This document shows positions 15,893 through 25,954 of a stretch of DNA of 64,000 bases, in pieces. The position numbers were made by a program, and so were the translations under genes. Source of the DNA: an uncultured Muribaculaceae bacterium. Its GTDB lineage: Bacteria > Bacteroidota > Bacteroidia > Bacteroidales > Muribaculaceae. The number at the start of each line of letters is the position of its first letter. Position 1 is the first letter of the stretch. The stretch spans positions 1 through 64,000 of the forward strand of contig CAJTTA010000005.1 of assembly GCA_910579305.1 (NCBI GenBank). Direction: 5' to 3'. Under the pieces are notes generated by a model that worked only from the letters and a program-made list of their open reading frames with translations, did no database searches and was not told the origin of the DNA.

Positions 15893-16504
15893 TTAAAATC
15901 CTTTGGAGTCCTTATATTCGGTGTAGGCGCTGAAGGCCTCGCGCAGCGCTCCCAGGAATGCGCGCGATGAGATAGTAGCTGCCGTGATGCCGTCGATCTG
16001 CCCGCCGGCGCCCTTATCCTTGGTCACGTAGAAGCTTGTGGTGGCGGGATTCTTTCCTATCACGGATCGGGCCCCCTTCGGGTCGCGGAACCATAGCTGC
16101 ATCTTGGAGCCGAGGCCCGGAGTCTCGGCGTGGCTCAGCACCTCGTAGTCCCTCACCGAGCCGTCGGCATTGAAGCCCGCCATGACGGTGATTTCGCCGG
16201 CGAATCCATCCATGGAGCGGCAGCTCACGGCGGCCCCGTTGAAGCGGCCTCCGAGCATGGCCGGATAGAGCGTGCAGGTGTCGCCCGAGGCAGTGGGTAT
16301 TTTCATGGCCTCGGCCTGCGGATCATTGTCGAAGTCGGGGGCCACCTTGCGTATGGCCTCGATGCGCGACTCCCTCTCGATGCGGGCTATGGGCTCCTTG
16401 GTGATCAGATACATGCCTCCCAGCAGAGCCGCCGAGATCACGCTCACCAGGCCCAGGGAGAGGAGCATGTGGGGGAGCGTGGAGCTTAACTTGCGCGTCT
16501 TCAT
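15893..16504 (-). CDS. rnfG: Ion-translocating oxidoreductase subunit RnfG (FMN-binding)
   Basis: A 203-aa subunit with one N-terminal membrane helix (HMLLSLGLVSVISAALLGGMY) and a periplasmic FMN-binding domain. The flavinylation site is DGITAATISS; the acceptor is the Thr before Ile. The small residue ahead of it is Ala where many family members have Gly. ApbE normally attaches the FMN; no apbE gene is in the window. ATG 16504 overlaps the rnfD stop as ATGA and precedes the typical basic N-terminus, so it is preferred to the frame's upstream start. Confidence 0.93.
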   Translation of the reverse strand: MKTRKLSSTLPHMLLSLGLVSVISAALLGGMYLITKEPIARIERESRIEAIRKVAPDFDNDPQAEAMKIPTASGDTCTLYPAMLGGRFNGAAVSCRSMDGFAGEITVMAGFNADGSVRDYEVLSHAETPGLGSKMQLWFRDPKGARSVIGKNPATTSFYVTKDKGAGGQIDGITAATISSRAFLGALREAFSAYTEYKDSKGF

Positions 16505-17499
16505 GCCGCAGCCTCCTTTCTCTTTCCGGCCATGCCGAAGCGGCGCGGAGAGCAATACTTGTTGAGAAGCGGCGTGAAGCTGTTGCCCAGCAGGATGGCG
16601 AAGGAGACACCCTCGGGGTAGGCCCCCCAGCGGCGTATGATGATAGTGAGCACGCCTATGAGAATGCCGTAGATGAGCTGACCCTTGTGGGTCATGGGGC
16701 TGGTCACATAGTCAGTGGCCATGAACACGGCCCCGAGCAAGAGCCCCCCCGAGAGCAGCTCCAGCCCCGGATTGGCCCCCGTGCACCAGGAGAAGAGCGC
16801 CGCCGAGCCGAGCACGGATACGGGGATGTGCCAGGTGACGGTGCGGGAGAGCAGCATCCAGGCCAGGCCCAGCAGGATGGCTATGGCGCCCACCTCGCCC
16901 AGCGAGCCGTTCATGTCGCCGAGCGCCAGGGAGAGCCAGTCCACGCGCGAGAGATCCATCTCATGCGCATGGGTCTTGAGAGTGGCCAGCAGAGTGGCCC
17001 CCGTCTCGGCATCCACGCCCGAAGCCCCGGTGGCCTGCGCAGGAAGCAGCCCGGAGCCCACGGAGGGATTCCAGGTGGTCATGGCCGCCGGAAAGGAAAG
17101 CAGCAGGAACACACGCCCCACCAGAGCCGGATTCCATATGTTGCAGCCCAGGCCGCCAAACGACATCTTGCCCACGCCTATGGCCACTGCCGCGCCCGCA
17201 GCCACCATCCACAGAGGCAGTATGTCGGGCAGATTGAAGGCGAGCAGCAGGCCCGTTATGAGCGCCGAGCCATTGCGCAGCGTGCAGGCGCGCCCGAACA
17301 AGTATCGCTCTATGATCCATTCCGTGGCAAGGCATGCGCCCACGGCCACGAGGGTGACGTAAAGCGCCCGCGCGCCGAAAGTCCACAGGGCCACACCCAG
17401 CGCCGGAAGCAGGGCTATCACCACGTTCCACATGCGGCGATCCACGCTGTCGCGCGAATGCACATGCGGCGATCCGCTTATAAGAAGTCTGTTATCCAT
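16501..17499 (-). CDS. rnfD: Ion-translocating oxidoreductase subunit RnfD
   Basis: A 332-aa multi-pass membrane subunit carrying covalently bound FMN. It opens with LLISGSPHVHSRDSVDRRMW, the RnfD/NqrB hallmark. The flavin-acceptor region is DAETGATLLATL (near residue 165) and the helical core includes GKMSFGGLGCNIWNPALVGRVF. MATDYVTSPMTHKGQ and WGAYPEGVSFAILLGN are further signatures. The start is only 4 bp from the end of rnfC, and the stop overlaps rnfG. Confidence 0.96.
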   Translation of the reverse strand: MDNRLLISGSPHVHSRDSVDRRMWNVVIALLPALGVALWTFGARALYVTLVAVGACLATEWIIERYLFGRACTLRNGSALITGLLLAFNLPDILPLWMVAAGAAVAIGVGKMSFGGLGCNIWNPALVGRVFLLLSFPAAMTTWNPSVGSGLLPAQATGASGVDAETGATLLATLKTHAHEMDLSRVDWLSLALGDMNGSLGEVGAIAILLGLAWMLLSRTVTWHIPVSVLGSAALFSWCTGANPGLELLSGGLLLGAVFMATDYVTSPMTHKGQLIYGILIGVLTIIIRRWGAYPEGVSFAILLGNSFTPLLNKYCSPRRFGMAGKRKEAAA

Positions 17500-17503
17500 A
17501 AGT

Positions 17504-18796
17504 TTACTTGAGATTTCTCACTTGAGATTTGGCATATCTTATCCAGTCGAGCAGGCGCCTGCGCGAGGGACACGTGTAGGCACACGAGCCACACTCCACG
17601 CAATCCATCACGCCCCTCCCGGCGGCCCCCTCCCAGTCGGCATTCTCGGCCTGACGGGCGAGCATCATGGGCTCCAGCCCCATGGGACACACGTTATAGC
17701 AGGCCCCGCAGCGTATGCACGCCTGCATCTTGCCCGCGTCAGGAGCCCCCGGGACAAGCAGCCCCGAGAGACCCTTGGTGGAGGGGGAGTCGAGCCTGCT
17801 CACGGCCTTGCCCATCATGGGGCCGCCGGCTATCACCCTCTCGGCCTCAGGGGAGAGCTGCACCAAAGAGAGCAGGGGAGTGCCCAGCTCCACATAATAA
17901 TTGCCGGGATTGAGCGCCCCCTCACCCGTCACCGTCAGCACGCGCCCGGTGAGAGGCTTCCCCTCCACCACGGCCTGCTGCACGGCATAGGCCGTGGCCA
18001 CATTATCCACAATAGCCCCCACGCTCACAGGCAGGGCGCCCGAAGGCACCTCCCGCCCCAGTATGGCGGCTATGAGCTGCTTCTCGCCCCCCTGGGGATA
18101 CTTCGTGCGCAACACACACACCTTCATGCCCTCATACCCCGCGGCAGCGCGCTGCATGGCCTCGATGGCCTCGGGCTTGTTCCGCTCGATGCCTATGTAG
18201 CAATGGCGCACACGCGCAGCCCTCATAAGGCAATAGGCCCCGCAGGCTATCTCATCGGCATGCTCGCGCATGAGCCGGTCGTCACACGTGAGATAAGGCT
18301 CACACTCGGCCCCGTTCAGAATCACGCACTCGGGCGTCATCCCCTCAGGCGGAACGAGCTTCACGGCCGTGGGGAAAGTCGCGCCCCCCAGGCCCACTAT
18401 GCCACACTCCCTCACCCTGGCCACAATCTCCTCCGAAGAGGCCTGCGCAGGGTCGAGCCCCGGATAGGCATATCTCTCGCCGCTCTCCGCGTCGCGCTCT
18501 ATCACCAGGGCATCCGCCGGATAGCCCTGAGCCGTGCGCACACGCTCTATCTTCTTCACGACACCCGCACACGGAGAGTGTATCCAGGCCCCCACGAAGC
18601 CCCCGGGCTCGGCCACGGGCTGCCCGGCGGCCACCCTCTCGCCCGCCTTGACCACAGGCTTCGACGGAGCGCCGATGCTCTGGCTCAGCAGCAGAGTCAG
18701 CACAGGAGCCGCAGGAGCAGGCCGGATAGGAAGCTCGGCCGTGAGCTTGCGCTCGGCAGGGTGTATGCCACCCTTGTGAAATGTAAATATCTTCAT
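17504..18796 (-). CDS. rnfC: Ion-translocating oxidoreductase subunit RnfC
   Basis: A 430-aa peripheral subunit that holds the NADH/FMN site and two [4Fe-4S] clusters. An N-terminal RnfC barrel-sandwich domain (FHKGGIHPAERK; GAWIHSPCAGVVKKIE) precedes the flavin/NADH region (VGLGGATFPTAVKL, ILNGAECEPYLTCDDRLM). A C-terminal ferredoxin pair follows: CIRCGACYNVCPMGL and CVECGSCAYTCPSRRRL. The domain order is the usual one. The start overlaps the rnfB stop by 4 bp. Confidence 0.97.
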   Translation of the reverse strand: MKIFTFHKGGIHPAERKLTAELPIRPAPAAPVLTLLLSQSIGAPSKPVVKAGERVAAGQPVAEPGGFVGAWIHSPCAGVVKKIERVRTAQGYPADALVIERDAESGERYAYPGLDPAQASSEEIVARVRECGIVGLGGATFPTAVKLVPPEGMTPECVILNGAECEPYLTCDDRLMREHADEIACGAYCLMRAARVRHCYIGIERNKPEAIEAMQRAAAGYEGMKVCVLRTKYPQGGEKQLIAAILGREVPSGALPVSVGAIVDNVATAYAVQQAVVEGKPLTGRVLTVTGEGALNPGNYYVELGTPLLSLVQLSPEAERVIAGGPMMGKAVSRLDSPSTKGLSGLLVPGAPDAGKMQACIRCGACYNVCPMGLEPMMLARQAENADWEGAAGRGVMDCVECGSCAYTCPSRRRLLDWIRYAKSQVRNLK

Positions 18797-19629
18797 GACT
18801 GACGTTGGTATACAGCTATTTGATCAACAAGAATAGAACCTCTCGGGCACACCTCCACGCACTTCCCGCAGCGCGTGCACTCCGAAGCGTCCACCCTGGC
18901 GCAGAATCTGTCGATGCTTATCGCCTTGCTCTCGCAGGCCTTCATGCACTTCCCGCAGCCTATGCACGACACATCGCAGGCCTTGAGCACGCCCGGCCCG
19001 CGGTCATGATTGCTGCAGGCCACATGCACCACCGTGTGATGGGCCTGATGAAGCTCACACAGATGCATGAGCCCGCGCGGACAGGCCTTGACACACACTC
19101 CGCAGCCCACGCACTTGCTGAAGTCAACCTCCGGAAGCCCCGTGGCCGCATTAATGCGCATGGCATCGTGAGGACACGCCTTCACACAGTCGCCGCACCC
19201 CAGGCACCCGTAAGGACAATCAGTAGGGCCGGCATACACCGCAGCCTCTATGGCACACGACCGCAGCCCGGAATACTCCGAGGTGGGGCGCCTGCGGTCG
19301 CACCCCCCGCCACAGGCAAGCGTCGCCACACGGCGATTGCGCGCCGAAGCCTTGAGCCCCAGCAGAATCCCTATGGCATCCATGCCCGCCTTGCCCGCGC
19401 TCGGACAGTTGATCCCCTCAAGCGAAGAGGCCCCCGCACACGCAGCGGCGAAATCATGACAACCCTTGAAGCCGCAGCCGCCGCAATTGGCGCCCGGCAA
19501 CAAGGCCTCTACCTCGGCGATGCGAGGGTCTTCATAGACATAAAACTTTTTTGCCACGGCATACAGCACGACCGCCGCAAGCAGCCCCGTCACGCCGAGA
19601 ATGAGAATGGTGAGCCAGAAGATGGACAT
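18793..19629 (-). CDS. rnfB: Ion-translocating oxidoreductase subunit RnfB (polyferredoxin)
   Basis: A 278-aa ferredoxin-accepting subunit. One N-terminal membrane helix is followed by the Fe-S domain ANCGGCGFKGCHDFA...INC, then four CxxCxxCxxxC motifs: CLGCGDCVKACP, CVGCGVCVKACP, CIGCGKCMKACE and CTRCGKCVEVCP. This gives a potential of five [4Fe-4S] clusters, as in the longer RnfB of strict anaerobes and unlike the shorter proteobacterial form. It is the first rnf gene of the operon, 60 bp after the RseC-like gene, and overlaps rnfC. Confidence 0.95.
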   Translation of the reverse strand: MSIFWLTILILGVTGLLAAVVLYAVAKKFYVYEDPRIAEVEALLPGANCGGCGFKGCHDFAAACAGASSLEGINCPSAGKAGMDAIGILLGLKASARNRRVATLACGGGCDRRRPTSEYSGLRSCAIEAAVYAGPTDCPYGCLGCGDCVKACPHDAMRINAATGLPEVDFSKCVGCGVCVKACPRGLMHLCELHQAHHTVVHVACSNHDRGPGVLKACDVSCIGCGKCMKACESKAISIDRFCARVDASECTRCGKCVEVCPRGSILVDQIAVYQRQS

Positions 19630-19689
19630 CTCAAGGTATAGATTTTTAAATTATAATGTTTATGATCAGTCAGCATGCACCCGCGCCCC

Positions 19690-20112
19690 TCACCCCTTAA
19701 GACTGAAAGAGAGCCGCCGCAGAGAGCCCGGAATCAAGAAAGACACCAGCGCAAATGCCAGCCCCATAGCAGCAAGCCCCGCCAGGGCCCCGGATCCCTG
19801 ACCCATGCCCAGCAGCGACACACAGCCCACAGTGACACCCACAAGCACCACGCATGGAAGCGCCAGAAGAAGAAGCACTGCAAGACGCTGAGTGCGCCTG
19901 GAGGCCACAAGCCGCACACGGCTCCCCGCCGCAGGCAGCTCACCCCCGCAGGCCACGACAAGCTCCTCACCCTTGCCCGCGCCACACATGAAGGCGGCCG
20001 CACATCCATCGCACCCGGCCGAGCCGCGGTCTATGCGCACCCGCGCCTCATGCCGCAGGAAATCTACGGAAGTCACTGTGCCCTCATGTTCTATGGCAGA
20101 ATGGTCGACCAT
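19690..20112 (-). CDS. RseC/MucC family protein heading the rnf operon
   Basis: A 140-aa membrane protein of the SoxR-reducer/RseC family. The cytoplasmic N-terminal part has the family Cys cluster (CDGCAAAFMCG, near residues 34-44). Two membrane helices follow (VLLLLALPCVVLVGVTVGC and LAGLAAMGLAFALVSFLI). In Bacteroidetes it commonly precedes rnfB and may help reduce or assemble Rnf; the exact role is unknown. It is transcribed from a strong promoter about 50 bp upstream. Confidence 0.85.
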   Translation of the reverse strand: MVDHSAIEHEGTVTSVDFLRHEARVRIDRGSAGCDGCAAAFMCGAGKGEELVVACGGELPAAGSRVRLVASRRTQRLAVLLLLALPCVVLVGVTVGCVSLLGMGQGSGALAGLAAMGLAFALVSFLIPGSLRRLSFSLKG

Positions 20113-20162
20113 GGAGATATACTTCAGATTAGGTAATGAGTCAGCATTCTTGAATCGGTCTG

Positions 20163-20193
20163 CAAAGTTAATAAACTAAATCCACCCCGCAAA
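20163..20193 (-). promoter_or_regulatory. Bacteroidetes promoter (TTTG-19-TAACTTTG) for the rseC-rnf operon
   Basis: On the minus strand, TAACTTTG lies at 20170-20163 and TTTG at 20193-20190, with 19 bp between. This is consensus in both boxes and spacing. Transcription would start near 20156, about 45 bp before the RseC-like start codon. Confidence 0.75.
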
Positions 20194-20387
20194 GCAAATT
20201 TTTACCTAATTTAAAAATAATTTCATCCCCACTTACACTATGCAAGAGAGATACCCCTCACACACCCTGCTCCAAAACTCGCAATTTATGTCCCATTTAA
20301 TACCTGTTGACAATATTTAAGAATACCACTCACCAAAAATAACTAATTTCGCCCCCTGATTCTGACTACTTTAAACAATTACATCTG

Positions 20388-21728
20388 ATGTCACCACAAA
20401 AGATCATACCGGCCGCACTCATGCTCCTGGCATGCGTCACACTCACCCCCCTCTCGGCCAAGGCACAGACCATGACCCTCTCCAGAGAGCAATGCGTGGA
20501 AATAGCCCTGAGCGACAACCCCACAATACGGATAGCCGACATGGAAGTACGCCGCATGGACTACTCCAGGCGAGAAACTCTCGCAGCCCTGTTCCCGTCA
20601 ATCGACTTCGGAGCTTCTTACCAGCGGTCAATCGAACTCCAGACCGTGAAAATGAACATGGGAGACACATCCCAGTCCCTGAAAATGGGCTCCGACAATA
20701 CATGGAACCTCGGATTCCAGGCATCCCTCCCCCTCATAGCCCCCCAGCTCTGGAAAAACATATCCATAAGCGACACCCGCATCCTGCAGAACATGGAAGC
20801 GGCACGCGCCTCCCGCCTCGACATGGTGCACCAGGTGAATCAGGCTTACTACACCCTGCTCCTTGCCACAGCTTCCCGCGAAGTACTATCCCAAAACTAC
20901 GAGAACGCTAAATTCAACGCCGACCTCTACGAAAAGCAATTCGCCGCAGGAACAGCCTCGGAATACGACGTGCTCCGCTCACAGGTGCAAGTGAAAAACC
21001 TCGAGCCCGAAATCCTCCAGGCCGACATTTCCATCCGCCAGGCATCACTCCAGCTCAAGATCCTCATGGGCATGGATCCCGACACACAGATAGCACCCTC
21101 GGTCACGCTCAAAGAAATGCAGCAAGACATGTATGCCTACACCATGGGCCTCGACACCTCGCTTGCCGACAACACTTCCATGCGATCACTCAAGCTCGAC
21201 ACCGACCTGATCTCCCAGACTCTCTCCCTGCAGAAACGGGCATTCCTCCCCACTCTCTCAGCAACATTCAACCTCAACTGGATCTCAATGAGCAACGGCA
21301 ACGCCCTGCGCAACTTCGACTTCACACCCTACTCCAACGTGGGACTCACCCTCCAGATACCCATCTTCTCCGGAGGACGCCGCCACTACGCCGTGAAGCA
21401 GGCTCAGGCGCAGCTCGCCGAAATGCAGTTCCAGCGCGAAAACCTCGAGCGATCGCTGCGCGCACAGGTGGATCTCGCCATCGACAACATCAACAAGGAA
21501 GTGAGACAGATATCCACCAACGCCGAAGGGGTGCGCCAGGCCGAAAAAGCACACCGGATCATGCAGAAAAGCTTCGAAATAGGTGCCGCATCCTACCTCG
21601 ACCTGCGCGACAGCGAGCTCGCCGAAACCACCGCACGCCTCGCATACTACCAGGCTATCTACAACTACCTCATCTCAACCTCGGAACTCGACCTGCTCCT
21701 CGGCCGCGGTCTCCCATCCCAAAACTAA
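20388..21728 (+). CDS. TolC-family outer-membrane efflux protein
   Basis: A 446-aa outer-membrane channel for the RND pump encoded by the next two genes. A signal peptide ends in LSAKAQT. The mature protein has the two OEP repeats typical of TolC: heptad-rich helical segments separated by short beta strands, with LSREQCVEIALSDNPTI at the first repeat and QIPIFSGGRRHYAVKQAQAQ in the second. There is no lipobox, unlike NodT-type relatives. The upstream 275 bp are shared with the divergent rnf operon. A near-consensus -7 box (TAATTTCG at 20344) could be its promoter. The adaptor gene follows after 17 bp. Confidence 0.92.
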   Translation: MSPQKIIPAALMLLACVTLTPLSAKAQTMTLSREQCVEIALSDNPTIRIADMEVRRMDYSRRETLAALFPSIDFGASYQRSIELQTVKMNMGDTSQSLKMGSDNTWNLGFQASLPLIAPQLWKNISISDTRILQNMEAARASRLDMVHQVNQAYYTLLLATASREVLSQNYENAKFNADLYEKQFAAGTASEYDVLRSQVQVKNLEPEILQADISIRQASLQLKILMGMDPDTQIAPSVTLKEMQQDMYAYTMGLDTSLADNTSMRSLKLDTDLISQTLSLQKRAFLPTLSATFNLNWISMSNGNALRNFDFTPYSNVGLTLQIPIFSGGRRHYAVKQAQAQLAEMQFQRENLERSLRAQVDLAIDNINKEVRQISTNAEGVRQAEKAHRIMQKSFEIGAASYLDLRDSELAETTARLAYYQAIYNYLISTSELDLLLGRGLPSQN

Positions 21729-21745
21729 TCACCACACCACCAGCA

Positions 21746-22810
21746 ATGAACAAAACCCTTTTCAGCCTCACGGCAGCCGCAATGGCCTGCGCCCTCCTGA
21801 GCGCATGCTCAAAAGAAGAAAACAAAAAAGACTCGACAGCCGACGACATCCCCGTGGTCAAGGTGCAACAGGTCTCGGAACAGGATGTGAGACAGAACTT
21901 CACCTACACCGCCACCATGGAAGCCGACAAGATCAACAACATATCATCATCCATGCCCCTGCGCATAAAGAGCATCCTCGTGGAAGAGGGACAGAGAGTG
22001 GGCAAGGGACAGCGCCTCGTAGTGCTCGATGACGTCAACACCACCACCTATAGCCTCCAGCTCGCCAACGCCGAAGCCGAGCTGCGCAACGTGCAACTCA
22101 ACTACAACCGCGCCGTAGAGCTCTTCAAGATAGGCGGCGGCACCAAGCAGAACGTCGACCAGATGGAGCTCCAGCTCGCAGCCTCACGCAACGCCGTGGC
22201 CTCAGCCCGCAGGGCCCTCGCCAACGCCGGCGAGAACTCAGTGCTCACATCCCCCGTGAGCGGAGTAGTCACAGCACGCAACTACGACCCCGGCGACATG
22301 ACATCATCACTCCCCATCCTCACCATAGCCCAGGTGAGGCCCATAAAAGCCGTGATCAACGTCAGCGAATCCGAATACGCACTCGTCCACACAGGCATGG
22401 GAGCCGACCTCCTCATCGACTCCTACGGCGACACTCCGTTCAGCGGAACAATCACAAAAATCCTGCCGACAGTAGACCGCGACACCCGCACATTCGGCGT
22501 GGAAATCTCCCTGCCCAACACCGACGGACGCATCCTCCCCGGAATGTTCGCCAAAGTCACCCTCACCCTCGGCACGGCACGCCACACCGTAGTGCCCGAC
22601 CGGGCCGTAGTGAAGCAACAAGGCTCAGGCGACCACTACGTCTACATATACCACCCCGACACAGGCACAGTCTCATTCGACAAAGTCATGCTCGGACAAC
22701 GCCTCGGCGACACCTACGAACTCATAAGCGGAGTCCCCGCAGGAGCACAGGTAGTGGTGAGCGGACAGGCTGCCCTCGCCGCAGGAAAAAAAGTAAACGT
22801 TCAGAAATAA
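21746..22810 (+). CDS. RND efflux periplasmic adaptor lipoprotein
   Basis: A 354-aa membrane-fusion protein linking the RND pump to the TolC channel. The lipoprotein signal ends LLSAC, with Cys21 lipidated. It shows the usual mirrored order: beta-barrel and lipoyl halves (MPLRIKSILVEEGQRVGKGQ near residue 75; TSPVSGVVTARNYDPGD near 175), an alpha-hairpin between them, and the membrane-proximal domain (PDRAVVKQQGSGDHYVYIY). It sits between the channel and pump genes, 15 bp before the latter. Confidence 0.93.
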   Translation: MNKTLFSLTAAAMACALLSACSKEENKKDSTADDIPVVKVQQVSEQDVRQNFTYTATMEADKINNISSSMPLRIKSILVEEGQRVGKGQRLVVLDDVNTTTYSLQLANAEAELRNVQLNYNRAVELFKIGGGTKQNVDQMELQLAASRNAVASARRALANAGENSVLTSPVSGVVTARNYDPGDMTSSLPILTIAQVRPIKAVINVSESEYALVHTGMGADLLIDSYGDTPFSGTITKILPTVDRDTRTFGVEISLPNTDGRILPGMFAKVTLTLGTARHTVVPDRAVVKQQGSGDHYVYIYHPDTGTVSFDKVMLGQRLGDTYELISGVPAGAQVVVSGQAALAAGKKVNVQK

Positions 22811-22825
22811 GCCCCCCACACACCT

Positions 22826-25800
22826 ATGAGCATATACGGAGCGGCGGTAAAACGCCCCATCATGACCACACTCTGCTTCGTGGCCGTAATAATAATGGGC
22901 CTCTTCTCACTCGCAAAGCTGCCCATCGACCTCTATCCCGACATCGACACCAACACGCTCATGGTTATTACCATGTATCCCGGTGCCAGCGCCGAAGACA
23001 TAGAGCAGAACGTCACCAAGCCCCTCGAGAACTCCCTCAACTCGGTGGAACACCTCAAGCACATCACCTCCCAGAGCCGCGAGAACACATCCGTAATCAC
23101 CATGGAATTCGAATACGGCTACGACATCGACGTGCTCACCAACGACGTGCGCGACAAGCTCGACATGGTGGAGAGCATGCTCCCCGACGACTCCGAAAAC
23201 CCCATAATATTCAAATTCTCAACCGACATGATTCCAATATGCCTCCTCTCCGTAGAGGCACAGGAAAGCATGGCCGGACTCTACAAGATACTCGACGACG
23301 GAGTGGCCAACCCCCTCGCCCGAATCGACGGCGTGGGCACAGTCTCCATCTCAGGAGCGCGCAAGAGAGAGATACACGTCTACTGCGACCCTCACAAGCT
23401 GGAAGCCTACGGCCTGAGCGTGGAGCAGATATCATCCATGATCTCAGCCGAAAACCGCAATACCCCAGGCGGATCATTCGACGTAGGATCCAACACCTAC
23501 GCCCTCCGCGTGCAGGGTGAATTCCGCGAGCCATCAGAGCTTGCAGCAATCCCCGTGGCATCCATGCAGGGACGCACCATATACCTGCGCGACGTGGCAA
23601 CCATCGACGACTCCCGCGAAGAACGATCACAGGACACATACATAGGCGGAAAGAGCGGCGCAATAATCGTGATACAGAAACAAAGCGGCGCCAACTCCGT
23701 GAAAATATCCGACGCCGTGATGAAGCAGCTCCCACGCCTGCAGAAGAACCTCCCCTCCGACGTGAAGCTCGGAGTGATAATCGACACCTCCGACAACATC
23801 CGCAACACCATCGCATCCCTTGAGGAAACCGTGCTCTACGCACTCCTCTTCGTGATGATCGTAGTCTTCTTCTTCCTCGGACGATGGCGAGCCACACTCA
23901 TCATCGTAATCACCATCCCCGTCTCCCTCATAGCCTCATTCATATACCTCGCCATAACAGGCAACACCCTCAACATAGTCTCCCTCTCAGCCCTCTCCAT
24001 ATCCATAGGAATGGTGGTGGACGACGCCATAGTCGTGCTTGAAAACGTCACGACACACATAGAACGAGGAGCCGACCCGAAGCAAGCGGCCGTACACGGC
24101 ACCAACGAAGTGGCAATCTCCGTAGTGGCCTCCACACTTACCCTCATAGCCGTCTTCTTCCCCCTCACCATGGTCACAGGCATGACGGGCGTCCTCTTCC
24201 GCCAGCTCGGCTGGATGGTCACCATCATGATGATAATATCCACCACCTGCGCCCTCACCCTCACCCCCATGCTCTGCTCCCAGTGGCTGCGCCTCAACAA
24301 CAGCCACTCCAGGCTCTACCGCATCTTCTTCACACCCATAGAACGAAGCCTCGACGCCTTCGACAACGCCTACGCCCGACTGCTGGGATGGGTAGTGAGC
24401 CACCGCACCCTCACAGTCCTCATATGCCTCGGCACATTCGTAGCCTCCATCTTCCTCATGAAGCAGGTAGGCACGGAATTCTTCCCCACACAGGACAACG
24501 CCCGTATAGGAGTGAACCTCGAGACCCCCATAGGCACAAGGGTCGAGATCACGCACGACGCCGTGAGCCGCCTCGACTCCCTCTGGAGAGCAAAATACCC
24601 CGAGATAAAAGTATCGAGCTACACCGTGGGCCCAGCAAGCTCCGACAACACCTTCGCATCTCTCTCCGACAACGGATCACACATAGCCGAGATGAACATA
24701 TCGCTGCTTGACCCAGGCGACCGCGATCGATCCATAGCCGAAGTGGCCGACGCAATGCGCAAAGACCTCCGCAACTTCCCCGAATTCAAGAAAGCACAAG
24801 TCAACGTAGGCGGCGGACGAGGCATGAGCATGGGCGGACAGAGCACCGTCGACTTCGAAATCTACGGCTACGACTTCTCCGAGACCGACTCCGTGGCCCG
24901 CCAGCTCAAAGAAATACTCCTCGGAATCCCCGGCACAGCCGACGTCACAATATCACGCTCCGACTACCAGCCAGAATACCAGGTGGACTTCGACCGCGAG
25001 AAGCTATCCCTCCACGGCCTCAACATGCAGACAGTGGCAATGGCCCTCCGCAACAGAGTGAACGGAGCCACAGCAAGCCAGTTTCGCGAAGACGGCGAAG
25101 AATACGACATCAAAGTCATGTTCGAACCCCGAAGCCGCATGGAGATAGCCGACCTCGAGAACATCATGGTCTTCAACGCCGCCGGACAAGGCGTGCGCAT
25201 AAAAGACGTAGGCACAGTGGTGCAACGCTTCACACCACCCACCATCGAGCGAAAAGACCGCGAGAGACTCATCACAGTGTCAGCCGTGGTCGACGGAGTC
25301 CCCATGAACCAAGTGGTGGAGATGGCTCAGCTCCGGATCGACAAGATGCACATGCCCGCAGGCATCAACATCGCCCTTTCCGGATCATTTGAGGACCAGC
25401 AGGACTCCTTCGCCGACCTCCTCATGCTCGGAGCCCTGATCATAATCCTGGTCTACATAGTCATGGCAGCCCAGTTCGAAAGCCTCACATACCCCGCCAT
25501 AATCATGACCTCGCTGCTCTTCGCATTCTCAGGCGTATTCCTCATCCTTTGGATGACAGGCCACACCCTCAACGTCATGAGCATGATAGGCGCGATAATG
25601 CTCATAGGCATAGTCGTGAAAAACGGCATAGTGCTCATCGACTACATAACGCTCAACCGCGAGAGGGGAATGGGAGTGCGCCTGGCAGTCATAGACGGCG
25701 GAAAAAGCCGCCTGCGCCCCGTAGTCATGACCACACTCACCACCATCCTGGGCATGGTGCCAATGGCCGTAGGATCAGGCCAGGGAGCCGAAATGTGGCG

Positions 25801-25954
25801 CCCCATGGGCACAGCCGTGATAGGAGGCCTCACATTCTCCACAATCCTCACCCTGCTCTTCGTGCCGGTGCTCTACTGCACATTCGCCGGCAGAGGCATA
25901 AAACGCACACGAAAAAAAATACGCAAAGCTCACGCCAACCACCCCAAGAAATGA
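22826..25954 (+). CDS. RND efflux pump, inner-membrane transporter (AcrB/HAE1 family)
   Basis: A 1042-aa proton-driven exporter of full family length. It begins with the usual IYGAAVKRPIMTTLCF helix. The proton-relay Asp pair is in GMVVDDAIVVLENV in TM4, and LIGIVVKNGIVLIDY is the matching TM10 region. RRLRPVVMTTLTTILGMVP-like residues (LRPVVMTTLTTILGMVPMA) close the second half. The two large periplasmic loops are complete. Substrates are likely hydrophobic drugs, bile acids or solvents by family analogy; this is not shown by sequence. The stop overlaps the PII-like start by 4 bp (ATGA). Confidence 0.95.
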   Translation: MSIYGAAVKRPIMTTLCFVAVIIMGLFSLAKLPIDLYPDIDTNTLMVITMYPGASAEDIEQNVTKPLENSLNSVEHLKHITSQSRENTSVITMEFEYGYDIDVLTNDVRDKLDMVESMLPDDSENPIIFKFSTDMIPICLLSVEAQESMAGLYKILDDGVANPLARIDGVGTVSISGARKREIHVYCDPHKLEAYGLSVEQISSMISAENRNTPGGSFDVGSNTYALRVQGEFREPSELAAIPVASMQGRTIYLRDVATIDDSREERSQDTYIGGKSGAIIVIQKQSGANSVKISDAVMKQLPRLQKNLPSDVKLGVIIDTSDNIRNTIASLEETVLYALLFVMIVVFFFLGRWRATLIIVITIPVSLIASFIYLAITGNTLNIVSLSALSISIGMVVDDAIVVLENVTTHIERGADPKQAAVHGTNEVAISVVASTLTLIAVFFPLTMVTGMTGVLFRQLGWMVTIMMIISTTCALTLTPMLCSQWLRLNNSHSRLYRIFFTPIERSLDAFDNAYARLLGWVVSHRTLTVLICLGTFVASIFLMKQVGTEFFPTQDNARIGVNLETPIGTRVEITHDAVSRLDSLWRAKYPEIKVSSYTVGPASSDNTFASLSDNGSHIAEMNISLLDPGDRDRSIAEVADAMRKDLRNFPEFKKAQVNVGGGRGMSMGGQSTVDFEIYGYDFSETDSVARQLKEILLGIPGTADVTISRSDYQPEYQVDFDREKLSLHGLNMQTVAMALRNRVNGATASQFREDGEEYDIKVMFEPRSRMEIADLENIMVFNAAGQGVRIKDVGTVVQRFTPPTIERKDRERLITVSAVVDGVPMNQVVEMAQLRIDKMHMPAGINIALSGSFEDQQDSFADLLMLGALIIILVYIVMAAQFESLTYPAIIMTSLLFAFSGVFLILWMTGHTLNVMSMIGAIMLIGIVVKNGIVLIDYITLNRERGMGVRLAVIDGGKSRLRPVVMTTLTTILGMVPMAVGSGQGAEMWRPMGTAVIGGLTFSTILTLLFVPVLYCTFAGRGIKRTRKKIRKAHANHPKK

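Noticed and set aside
17432..19641. Long plus-strand frames (456 and 278 codons) across rnfC and rnfB
   Set aside because: They are antisense to genes with complete iron-sulfur motifs and are low-complexity His/Pro/Ala translations.
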